Assembly: GCA_964450865.1 (NCBI GenBank)
Contig: CAYVHB010000068.1
Location: forward strand, 1-7,361
Origin: CAYVHB01 sp964450865
GTDB taxonomy: Bacteria > Bacillota > Clostridia > Saccharofermentanales > UBA5734
Direction: 5' to 3'
Length of the DNA: 7,361 bases
Part shown: piece after piece, positions 1 through 5,290 of the stretch
Numbering within the stretch: the stretch's first letter is position 1
Layout: the number at the start of each line of letters is the position of its first letter
Position numbers and translations under genes: made by a program
Notes under the pieces: model-generated
Told to the model about the DNA's origin: nothing
What the model saw: only the letters and a program-made list of their open reading frames with translations
Databases searched by the model: none

Positions 1-1
1 G

Positions 2-1855
2 GAGCTGCGCGCGATTTATCCCCTGACGGAAGGCCTGAGCCAGGGCGTCATGCGCCAGCTGATCGCAGGCATTCTGCCTAAGGTGATCGGATTGATGCCC
101 GAAACACTGCCGGCCTGGGTCCGCCGTGAACATCATCTTTGTGCGGCTGATTTTGCCATCTCCCGCATCCACCAGCCCAAATCCCTGGAGGAAGCCCAGA
201 TCTGCCGGCGCCGGCTGGCCTTTGAAGAGCTTTTCCTGATTCAAGCCGGCCTGTATCTGTGGCGCCGCCAGCGCAAGGCTCACCAGTCAGGCTGGCCGCT
301 GCTTCCTGATGCCGCGATCCGGCAGCGCCTGGCAACTGTTGAAGCAGCCTTGCCGTTCGTCCTGACAAATGCCCAGCAACGGGCTCTGGCTGAAATCCGG
401 GCTGATCTGCAAAGCGAGCGGCCGATGAATCGCCTGGTTCAGGGTGACGTCGGCTCCGGCAAGACCGTGATAGCGGCCCTCAGCATGCTGCAGGTCAGCC
501 TGTGCGGCTATCAGGCCGTGCTGATGGCCCCAACTTCCATCCTGGCCCGCCAGCATTTTCTGACTTTGCAAAAATTGCTGGCAGGCAGTGGTGAACCCAT
601 AGCCCTGCTGACGGGGGCCACGCCGGTCGCTGAACGGCGCCGCTTGCTGGCCGCTGTGCAGGCTAATGAAATCCGCATCCTGGTCGGTACGCACGCCTTG
701 ATTGAGGATCAGGTCCAGCTGCCGCGCCTGGCTTTAGCGATAACCGATGAACAGCATCGCTTCGGGGTCCGGCAGCGCCAGCGTCTTTACCGTCCTGCCG
801 AACCGGGGGATGGTCCGCCTGGTGGCCTGACAGCTGATACGGCTGCCGGCAGCCCAACGGCCAGGCCTGACGGGTCTGGTAACGGGGCCAGCCCGGCTGA
901 AGCGATCTGTGCGCCCGCGAAGGCCAGCATCAGCGTGCCAACGGAAAAAGCCGGCAAGCCGGCAGCAGCGGTCAGCTCATCCTCCGGGTCAGTCTCGACG
1001 GTCCCTGGCCGGCAGCCGCATGTCCTGGTCATGTCAGCCACACCGATTCCCCGGACCCTGGCCCTGATCATATACGGTGATCTCGACATGACAGTGATTG
1101 ACCAGCTGCCCGCCGGTCGCCAGCCGATTGATACGTACACGGCCGGCCATGCCAATCGCCCCCAGATTGAAGGCCTGATCCGCCGGACTGTTCAGGCGGG
1201 TAACCAGGTCTATGTGATCTGCCCGATGATCGAAGAAGTGGCGGCCAGCGATCTTGAATCAGTTATCAGTACCTATAACCGCCTGGCCGGGCAGTCTTTT
1301 CCGGATTTGCGGATCGGCCTGCTGCACGGCGATTTGAAACCTGCCGCCAAGGATGCTGTCATGGCTGCGTTTATCCAGAATGAAATCCAGATCCTGGTCA
1401 GTACGACGGTTATTGAAGTGGGTGTTGATAATCCCAATGCAACCCTGATGATCATCGAAAACGCTGAACGTTTCGGCCTGGCCCAGCTGCACCAGCTACG
1501 CGGGCGAATAGGTCGTGGCACGCAGCATTCAGTTTGTATTTTGCTTAGCGACAGTGAGGACGAACTGGCCCGCAAACGTCTCAAGACTCTCTGCCAGGCC
1601 CGCGATGGCTTTGTCATTGCCGAAAAAGATCTTGAATTGCGCGGCCCCGGGGATTTTTTCGGGACCCGCCAGCATGGCTTGCCCGCCCTGCGCCTGGCCA
1701 ATCTTTATCGGGACCGTGATTTGCTCCAGGAAGTCGCCCGATGCCTGAAAAAAATGATTGCCGAGGATCCGGACCTGAGCTGGCCCGATCACCAGGTCAT
1801 TGCAGATGCCTTGCGTCTGGAATATGGCGAATTATTTCCCACAATAGACTTGTGA
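2..1855 (+). CDS. recG: ATP-dependent DNA helicase RecG, 5'-truncated by the window edge
   Basis: RecG is a superfamily 2 double-strand DNA translocase that regresses stalled replication forks and remodels Holliday junctions and R-loops. The reading frame is open from base 2 (Glu-Leu-Arg-Ala-Ile-Tyr), so the ATG at base 50 is internal. The 617 visible residues begin near the end of the wedge domain; roughly 150 N-terminal residues are outside the window, judged against the known E. coli and Bacillus proteins. Numbering from base 2, motifs are Walker A GDVGSGKT (148-155), motif Ia APTSILARQH, motif II DEQH (249-252), motif III SATPIPRT, motif V STTVIEVGVD, motif VI QLHQLRGRIGRG, and the RecG C-terminal signature KDLELRGPGDFFGTRQHG. 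Two oddities are a 72-residue Ala/Pro/Ser/Gly-rich segment between motifs II and III, and Ser in place of the usual Glu in motif Ia. All catalytic motifs are intact, so the enzyme is probably active. The frame closes with TGA at 1853-1855. Confidence 0.96.
   Translation, partial: ELRAIYPLTEGLSQGVMRQLIAGILPKVIGLMPETLPAWVRREHHLCAADFAISRIHQPKSLEEAQICRRRLAFEELFLIQAGLYLWRRQRKAHQSGWPLLPDAAIRQRLATVEAALPFVLTNAQQRALAEIRADLQSERPMNRLVQGDVGSGKTVIAALSMLQVSLCGYQAVLMAPTSILARQHFLTLQKLLAGSGEPIALLTGATPVAERRRLLAAVQANEIRILVGTHALIEDQVQLPRLALAITDEQHRFGVRQRQRLYRPAEPGDGPPGGLTADTAAGSPTARPDGSGNGASPAEAICAPAKASISVPTEKAGKPAAAVSSSSGSVSTVPGRQPHVLVMSATPIPRTLALIIYGDLDMTVIDQLPAGRQPIDTYTAGHANRPQIEGLIRRTVQAGNQVYVICPMIEEVAASDLESVISTYNRLAGQSFPDLRIGLLHGDLKPAAKDAVMAAFIQNEIQILVSTTVIEVGVDNPNATLMIIENAERFGLAQLHQLRGRIGRGTQHSVCILLSDSEDELARKRLKTLCQARDGFVIAEKDLELRGPGDFFGTRQHGLPALRLANLYRDRDLLQEVARCLKKMIAEDPDLSWPDHQVIADALRLEYGELFPTIDL
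794..1009 (+). other. Low-complexity insert in the RecG helicase core
   Basis: This is an in-frame segment of about 72 codons between the DEQHRFGV block (motif II) and the SATPIPRT block (motif III). E. coli and Bacillus RecG have only about 10 residues there. It is dominated by Ala, Pro, Gly, Ser and Thr, with few hydrophobic residues and no recognisable domain, so it is probably disordered. The DNA contains a perfect 14-base palindrome (841-854, GGCTGCCGGCAGCC) and a perfect tandem octamer (948-963, AAGCCGGC twice), which suggests growth by slippage. No stop or frameshift is present. The exact borders are an estimate from the flanking conserved blocks. Confidence 0.8.
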
Positions 1856-1886
1856 CCGGCGTCAGGCACCAGAAGCCAGCCGCGGA

Positions 1887-1916
1887 TTGTCGTCAATCTG
1901 TTTAAACTTTTATAAT
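1887..1916 (+). promoter_or_regulatory. Possible promoter directly in front of rsmD
   Basis: TATAAT (1911-1916) is a perfect -10 hexamer, with TTGTCG (1887-1892, 4 of 6 to TTGACA) 18 bases upstream. The predicted start, about 1923, falls inside the rsmD Shine-Dalgarno sequence. The transcript would then have a leader of only 7-8 bases and an incomplete ribosome binding site. It may be a chance AT-rich match, or a near-leaderless message may be made in addition to read-through from recG. Confidence 0.35.
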
Positions 1917-1920
1917 AGCC

Positions 1921-1926
1921 AGGAGG
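1921..1926 (+). promoter_or_regulatory. Ribosome binding site of rsmD
   Basis: AGGAGG lies 4 bases before the ATG at 1931. It is a near-perfect anti-16S complement and fixes the rsmD start, although the spacing is on the short side. Confidence 0.85.
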
Positions 1927-1930
1927 TTTT

Positions 1931-2494
1931 ATGCCAAGGATTATTGCCGGTCGGGCTCGCGGTATTCCGCTGATTGCCCCACGCGGACCGGCGACCCGGC
2001 CGACCGCTGATAAAGTTAAAGAAGCATTGTTCTCGATCATTGCTGCCCGCCTGCCCGCCTGTGCGTTTCTGGATCTTTACGCGGGCACCGGCCAGATCGG
2101 GCTTGAGGCCGCCAGCCGCGGGGCGGACCGCGTAGTGCTTGTCGAACAAGCCCGTGCCGGCCTGGAGGCTATTGCCGCCAATCAGGCAAAAACCCGCCTG
2201 ACCGACGGGGTGGAAGTCCGGCGCGGTCCTGTGAACCGTGTTGTCGCCGCACTCCTGGCCGAATCAGCCCGGTTTGACCTGATCTTCCTCGATCCGCCCT
2301 GGCAGCAGGCAATTTCTGATTTTATCAGCCTTGGTGCGCACCTGTCGGCACTGCTGGCTAAAGATGGCCTGATTATCCTGGAGCATGATGCCCAAAGCCA
2401 GGCCCCCGATTTTGTCACACAATTGAAACGCACGAGAAGTTGTCAGTATGGGACGGCAATGCTATCATTTTATCAGGAAAATTATCAGGAATAA
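1931..2494 (+). CDS. rsmD: 16S rRNA (guanine(966)-N(2))-methyltransferase RsmD
   Basis: RsmD uses S-adenosylmethionine to methylate the 2-amino group of G966 (E. coli numbering) of 16S rRNA during 30S assembly, in the cytoplasm. The 187-residue product matches the usual family length. The N-terminal block RPTADKVKEALFSII (23-37) is typical of RsmD. FLDLYAGTGQIGLEA (46-60) is the SAM-binding motif I, VVLVEQ (68-73) holds the acidic SAM-ribose contact, and DPPW (121-124) is the catalytic motif IV of N-methyltransferases, with Trp where many homologues have Tyr or Phe. QYGTAMLSFY near the C-terminus matches the family ending. It lies 75 bases after recG and 73 before coaD, and the rsmD-coaD pair is widely conserved in Bacillota. 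The start is set by AGGAGG four bases upstream. Confidence 0.95.
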   Translation: MPRIIAGRARGIPLIAPRGPATRPTADKVKEALFSIIAARLPACAFLDLYAGTGQIGLEAASRGADRVVLVEQARAGLEAIAANQAKTRLTDGVEVRRGPVNRVVAALLAESARFDLIFLDPPWQQAISDFISLGAHLSALLAKDGLIILEHDAQSQAPDFVTQLKRTRSCQYGTAMLSFYQENYQE

Positions 2495-2567
2495 TGAGGG
2501 GATCTGCGACTGAAAATATAGACTGAGGTCTCTGGACCCTGAAAAATACGCGTGCCGGGGGTTTATC

Positions 2568-3074
2568 ATGACTGTTTTCATCTATCCGGGCAGCTTCGAT
2601 CCCCTGACCAATGGCCATGTTGACATTGCCCGGCGGGCAGCCCGCCTGTGTGATGAGCTGATCGTGGCTGTTCTGACGAACACCAACAAGAAGGCAGCTT
2701 TCAGCACGGAAGAGCGCGTTCTGATGGCCAGGCTGGCGTTGCAGCCAATCAGCAACATCCGGGTGGAGCGCTTCGATGGCCTGCTGGTTGATTTCTATCG
2801 CATGAATCAGGCCCGGGCTGTTGTGCGCGGCTTGCGCAGCGAGTCTGACTTCCGCTTTGAAGCCGAGATTGCGGCCGCCAATAAGCTGCTGCTGCCTGAG
2901 TATGAGACTTGCCTGTTGCCATGCCGGATTGACCTGGCTTTTACCAGTTCCTCGATTGTCCGCGAGGTCGCATCATTTGGTGGCGATATATCCGGTATGG
3001 TACCTGCTGTTATCCTCGACCGGATTCTGAAGCGGCTGCGCAAGTCGCCGACCAGCAGTATGCAACTGGAATAA
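2568..3074 (+). CDS. coaD: Phosphopantetheine adenylyltransferase CoaD
   Basis: CoaD transfers AMP from ATP to 4'-phosphopantetheine, giving dephospho-CoA and pyrophosphate, the penultimate step of coenzyme A synthesis in the cytoplasm. The 168 residues agree with the usual length of about 160. YPGSFDPLTNGHVDI (6-20) contains the nucleotidyltransferase T-x-G-H motif with catalytic His17. KK at 41-42 follows the expected substrate-binding loop. VVRGLRSESDFRFE (85-98) has the conserved Arg of the RGLR block, and FTSSSIVREV (125-134) is the ATP-binding ISSS-type motif. The ATG has only a modest Shine-Dalgarno sequence (GGGGG, 2557-2561, 6 bases upstream), but the N-terminus aligns exactly with homologues. 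The last ten or so residues (SPTSSMQLE) are a non-conserved tail. It lies between rsmD and the coiled-coil gene on the same strand. Confidence 0.96.
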   Translation: MTVFIYPGSFDPLTNGHVDIARRAARLCDELIVAVLTNTNKKAAFSTEERVLMARLALQPISNIRVERFDGLLVDFYRMNQARAVVRGLRSESDFRFEAEIAAANKLLLPEYETCLLPCRIDLAFTSSSIVREVASFGGDISGMVPAVILDRILKRLRKSPTSSMQLE

Positions 3075-3080
3075 GGAACC

Positions 3081-3085
3081 GGAGG
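3081..3085 (+). promoter_or_regulatory. Distant Shine-Dalgarno sequence before the coiled-coil gene
   Basis: GGAGG lies 15 bases before the ATG at 3101, well beyond the usual 5-9. An in-frame TAG at 3089-3091 rules out an earlier start, and no better site lies between. The ATG at 3105 is out of frame. Either this long spacing works or translation is weak. Confidence 0.5.
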
Positions 3086-3100
3086 TTATAGTCCAGCCTT

Positions 3101-3574
3101 ATGTATGATTATAAACGACCTGGCAAAGGCCAGGAGCATGATATCGAAGCCTTGATCGAACAGCTGCAGGGGATTGTTGCCTCGGCCCGTTCGGTACCGT
3201 TTTCCGATAATTGCATGGTCGACCGGGAACAGCTGCTGGTGCTGACCAGCATGATCCGGGATGGCCTGCCAGCTGAGCTCAAGCAGGCCAAATGGCTGCT
3301 CGACCAGAACCGGCAGCTGATTGCCGAAGCCCGCAAGGAAGCTGAAAACATCATGCGCGAGGCAGAGTCCCGCATGATCCGGATGATTGATGAGCATGAA
3401 ATCACCCAGCAGGCCCGGGCCCAGGCCAACCAGACTATCGAACAGGCCAATACGTCGGCTCGCCAGATCCGAACCGGGGCGATGGAGTATGCCCGCAAGC
3501 GCCTGACCGAAGTCGAAGAGCAGCTGACTGAGATGCTGGTTATGATCCAGCGCAATAAGAAGGAACTGAAGTAG
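3101..3574 (+). CDS. Coiled-coil protein of the coaD neighbourhood (often annotated ATPase-like), function unknown
   Basis: This 157-residue soluble protein resembles the small coiled-coil proteins found next to coaD in many clostridia, which databases often call 'ATPase' or 'V-type ATPase subunit H-like' on weak grounds. There is no Walker motif, signal peptide or membrane segment. Residues 14-30 form a first helix (DIEALIEQLQGIVASAR). The conserved-looking block VPFSDNCMVDREQLLVLTSM (32-51) follows, then LPAELKQAKWLLDQ (56-69). Residues 70-150 are a long charged helix rich in Glu, Arg, Gln and Ala, likely coiled coil, somewhat like DivIVA or ATP-synthase b/E stalk proteins. The first 13 residues appear to extend beyond the conserved start. 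It follows coaD by 26 bases, probably in one transcript, and precedes a terminator. A scaffolding or division-related role is only a guess. The start is the only ATG available after the upstream in-frame stop. Confidence 0.85.
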   Translation: MYDYKRPGKGQEHDIEALIEQLQGIVASARSVPFSDNCMVDREQLLVLTSMIRDGLPAELKQAKWLLDQNRQLIAEARKEAENIMREAESRMIRMIDEHEITQQARAQANQTIEQANTSARQIRTGAMEYARKRLTEVEEQLTEMLVMIQRNKKELK

Positions 3575-3661
3575 ACGGACGCTTTTCAAAAAACAAGGGA
3601 TTCAGCAGGGACAGCGGGTGAGTCAGCAGAAGATCCAGCCCGTTCAGAATCCAGCCATGAT

Positions 3662-3702
3662 AAAAGCTGATTGCGGCCAGACCGGTCGACAATCAGCTTT
3701 TT
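3662..3702 (+). terminator. Intrinsic terminator, possibly bidirectional, between convergent genes
   Basis: A perfect 12-base inverted repeat, AAAAGCTGATTG (3662-3673) and CAATCAGCTTTT (3690-3701), encloses a 16-base loop that itself holds the palindrome GACCGGTC (3680-3687). On the + strand it ends in five Ts (3698-3702), as a Rho-independent terminator should, 87 bases after the coiled-coil gene stops. Read on the - strand it ends TTTTATCAT, so it may also stop ilvE transcripts, 145 bases past the ilvE stop. Confidence 0.8.
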
Positions 3703-3742
3703 AATGCCGGGGGCAGAATTGGACTGTGGGCAATTGGTTTGT

Positions 3743-3758
3743 CATTGGCAGGCCAATG
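3743..3758. repeat. Small inverted repeat in the convergent intergenic region
   Basis: CATTGG (3743-3748) and CCAATG (3753-3758) form a perfect 6-base stem with a CAGG loop. No T-run follows on either strand, so it is not a standard terminator. It sits next to the tandem 14-base repeat and may belong to the same element. Confidence 0.5.
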
Positions 3759-3789
3759 CAGCGGTTTATGTTCAGCGGTTTATGTTCAG
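3759..3789. repeat. Perfect tandem 14-base repeat, followed by a six-G run
   Basis: CAGCGGTTTATGTT occurs twice head to tail (3759-3772, 3773-3786), followed by CAG and then GGGGGGACAC from 3789. The rest of the 273-base gap (3575-3847) holds only the terminator and a small inverted repeat. I see no gene in it. Repeated short units beside a G/C-run boundary are reminiscent of some insertion-sequence ends, such as the IS21 family with its repeated terminal motifs, but no transposase remains, so this is only a possibility. Confidence 0.75.
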
Positions 3790-3847
3790 GGGGGACACAT
3801 CTAATGGCAATCGTGGCGCGTTTAAGCGGTGCCAGCCGGCCAGAGAT

Positions 3848-4921
3848 TTACTCGACCTTGTCGATCCAGCCGTAGGTATCCGGCAGCAGTCCATACTGCA
3901 CGCCGGTGATAATGTCATAGAAACGCTGGCTCAGGTCACCAATTTTGCCGTCATTAAAGATCATGACCAGTTCATCGAAGCGGAGTTCACCAACCGGTGA
4001 AATGACCGCGGCCGTGCCTGAGCCGAAGACCTCGCTGACATCCCCGGCGTCAGCCATCTCAGCCAGTTCGTCAATTGCGATCTGGCGTTCCTCGGTTTCA
4101 AAACCCAGGCTGTGAGCCAGTTCGAGTACCGTGCGGCGGGTGATGCCGGGCAGGATGCTGCCGTTGAGGGCTGGCGTGACAATTTTGCCATTGATGACAA
4201 AAAAGACATTCATCGAACCCACTTCTTCGATATAGCGGCGGTGGATGCCATCAAGCCAGAGTACCTGGACATAGCCGCGCTTGTAGGCATTGGCCTGGGC
4301 AATCAGGCTGGCGGCGTAATTGCCGGGTGTTTTGGCAAATCCGGTTCCGCCCTTGACAGCACGTACATACTCGGACTCGACATAAATGTTGACCGGATTG
4401 AGACCTTGCGGATAATAGGCGCCGGACGGGGAGAGGATGATCATGAAACGGTAGGTGTGGGAAGGACGCACACCGAGGTAGGGATCGGTAGCGAAGATGA
4501 AGGGTCGGATGTATAGTGACGTACCCGCTGCAGTCGGGATCCAGTCCCGCTCTACCTTGAGCAATTCCTTGAGGGCATAGACGCAAAAGTCAACATCAAC
4601 TTCAGGAATAACCATCCGCTGGTTGGATATGTTGACCCGTTCGAAATTCAGGCGGGGCCTGAAGAGATTGATGCTGCCATCCGGTGCCTTATAGGCTTTA
4701 AGCCCCTCGAAAATGGCCTGCCCGTAATGGAGGACCATTACCGACGGATCCAGGCTGAGCGGTCCGTATGGCTCAATGCGTGGATTGATCCAGCCTTCGC
4801 CGTCTACATAATCCATGTTGAAGACGTGATCGGTAAAAATCTGGCCAAATCCCAGTTTGGCATCCGGAGCGGGCTTTTCCTTCGGTGTTGACGTATAAGT
4901 GACCGGAATATTCGGATACAT
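3848..4921 (-). CDS. ilvE: Branched-chain amino acid aminotransferase IlvE
   Basis: IlvE is a PLP-dependent fold-type IV transaminase that interconverts Leu, Ile and Val with their 2-oxo acids, using 2-oxoglutarate/glutamate, in the cytoplasm. The 357-residue protein is of the longer type that resembles eukaryotic BCATs rather than the roughly 310-residue E. coli type. Motifs are FTDHVFNMDYVDGEGW (29-44), LHYGQAIFEGLKAY (64-77), RPFIFATDPYLGVRP (139-153), GGTGFAKTPGNYAAS (191-205) with the Schiff-base Lys197, YIEEVGSMNVFF (230-241) whose Glu contacts the PLP ring nitrogen, the GSILPGITRR block (254-263) and the phosphate-binding GSGTAAVISP (300-309). The ATG at 4921 is preceded by AGGGGAG with a 6-base gap. 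The frame stays open upstream to 5191, but that part has no IlvE similarity and contains the likely promoter. It is a lone gene, convergent with the coaD group and divergent from uvrB; no other ilv or leu gene is visible. Confidence 0.96.
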   Translation of the reverse strand: MYPNIPVTYTSTPKEKPAPDAKLGFGQIFTDHVFNMDYVDGEGWINPRIEPYGPLSLDPSVMVLHYGQAIFEGLKAYKAPDGSINLFRPRLNFERVNISNQRMVIPEVDVDFCVYALKELLKVERDWIPTAAGTSLYIRPFIFATDPYLGVRPSHTYRFMIILSPSGAYYPQGLNPVNIYVESEYVRAVKGGTGFAKTPGNYAASLIAQANAYKRGYVQVLWLDGIHRRYIEEVGSMNVFFVINGKIVTPALNGSILPGITRRTVLELAHSLGFETEERQIAIDELAEMADAGDVSEVFGSGTAAVISPVGELRFDELVMIFNDGKIGDLSQRFYDIITGVQYGLLPDTYGWIDKVE

Positions 4922-4927
4922 GGCTGA

Positions 4928-4934
4928 CTCCCCT
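4928..4934 (-). promoter_or_regulatory. Ribosome binding site of ilvE
   Basis: On the - strand AGGGGAG stands 6 bases before the ATG at 4921-4919. It decides the start against the 90-codon open extension upstream. Confidence 0.8.
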
Positions 4935-4943
4935 TTGCTAACT

Positions 4944-4968
4944 GCAGTCAGGGTATACAACTGACCGC
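4944..4968 (-). promoter_or_regulatory. Hairpin or dyad in the ilvE leader
   Basis: Read on the - strand, GCGGTCAG (4968-4961) and CTGACTGC (4951-4944) pair over 8 positions with one G-U, around a 9-base loop TTGTATACC. It lies about 16-40 bases after the predicted transcription start and 9 bases before the ribosome binding site. There is no T-run, so it is not a terminator. It could be an RNA hairpin tuning translation or stability, or an operator dyad for a repressor. Confidence 0.6.
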
Positions 4969-4990
4969 CTTGTGTACTGAATTGCAAGCT

Positions 4991-5019
4991 ATTATAATAC
5001 GAAATTTCATGATCGGCAA
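4991..5019 (-). promoter_or_regulatory. Promoter of ilvE
   Basis: On the - strand TTGCCG (5019-5014, 4 of 6 to TTGACA) is followed after exactly 17 bases by TATAAT (4996-4991, 6 of 6). The predicted start is about 4984, giving a leader of some 63 bases. That is too short for a T-box riboswitch, and no T-box sequence is visible. Confidence 0.7.
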
Positions 5020-5184
5020 CAACACCCCTGGGTGCCCGGCCCTGGGCCAGCCATGTCGTGATTGAAACGCTGCCCGGTACCGGATCTGTCACGCCGTGAA
5101 TGAATCGGCGTCCTGCTACCGGTTCGGCAACCGCTCCAGTGAAACGGTACATGGCACATGATCGGCTGCATCGCGAATGGACTG
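5020..5184. other. Middle of the ilvE-uvrB divergent region, no gene seen
   Basis: About 165 bases lie between the back-to-back promoters. Open frames here lack ribosome sites and family resemblance. Dyads present include CCGGTACCGG (5074-5083, a perfect 10-base palindrome), CACCCCTGGGTG near 5033, and CGGTT/AACCG around a CGGC loop (5120-5133). These could be protein-binding sites or chance in GC-rich DNA. Confidence 0.4.
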
Positions 5185-5213
5185 CTGACAACCGGGCCAG
5201 TCTGTGATATAAT
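5185..5213 (+). promoter_or_regulatory. Promoter of uvrB, extended -10 type
   Basis: CTGACA (5185-5190, 5 of 6 to TTGACA), a 17-base spacer and TATAAT (5208-5213, 6 of 6) form a near-consensus sigma-A promoter. The TG at 5205-5206 gives an extended -10 (TGATATAAT). The predicted start is about 5220, leaving a 136-base untranslated leader before the uvrB ATG. It is the strongest promoter in the window. Confidence 0.8.
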
Positions 5214-5214
5214 C

Positions 5215-5228
5215 AGAACATATTTTTG
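5215..5228. promoter_or_regulatory. Degenerate LexA (SOS) box-like site at the uvrB start
   Basis: AGAACATATTTTTG matches the Gram-positive LexA/DinR box CGAACRNRYGTTYC at 11 of 14 positions. The left half GAACATAT is intact and the right half is weak (TTTT for GTTC). It overlaps the predicted uvrB transcription start, where a repressor would block RNA polymerase. uvrB is a classic LexA target in Bacillus and E. coli, so position and gene both support it, but the damaged half-site leaves doubt. Confidence 0.45.
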
Positions 5229-5290
5229 ATTTTGCTGCTGGCCGATGTCTGCAGGCAAGGATGCCGGCAGTGCCTGATCAGCAAAAATCA
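5227..5290 (+). promoter_or_regulatory. Structured segment of the uvrB leader RNA
   Basis: An outer stem pairs TGATTTTGCTG (5227-5237) with CAGCAAAAATCA (5279-5290), 11 pairs with one bulged A. Inside it, CTGCAGGCA (5249-5257) and TGCCGGCAG (5262-5270) form an 8-pair hairpin with one A-G mismatch and an AGGA loop. No T-run follows, so it is not a terminator. It matches no riboswitch I recognise. Confidence 0.45.

Noticed and set aside
2527..2538. GGTC-TCTG-GACC inverted repeat between rsmD and coaD
   Set aside because: The stem is only four bases with no T-run, too weak for a terminator or an operator claim.
3671..4000. 109-codon + strand frame running through the terminator into ilvE
   Set aside because: It starts inside the terminator stem, overlaps the ilvE 3' end antisense, and lacks a ribosome site and any recognisable motif.
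4922..5191. 90-codon N-terminal extension of ilvE
   Set aside because: It contains the ilvE promoter, its translation has no aminotransferase similarity, and a good ribosome site supports the ATG at 4921.
4922..5191. T-box or other amino-acid riboswitch before ilvE
   Set aside because: The leader after the likely promoter is only about 63 bases, and no conserved T-box sequence was found on the - strand further upstream.
5245..5277. Ten-codon leader ORF (MSAGKDAGSA) upstream of uvrB
   Set aside because: It has no Shine-Dalgarno sequence and no run of regulatory codons, and it lies within the predicted hairpin. There is no support for translation.
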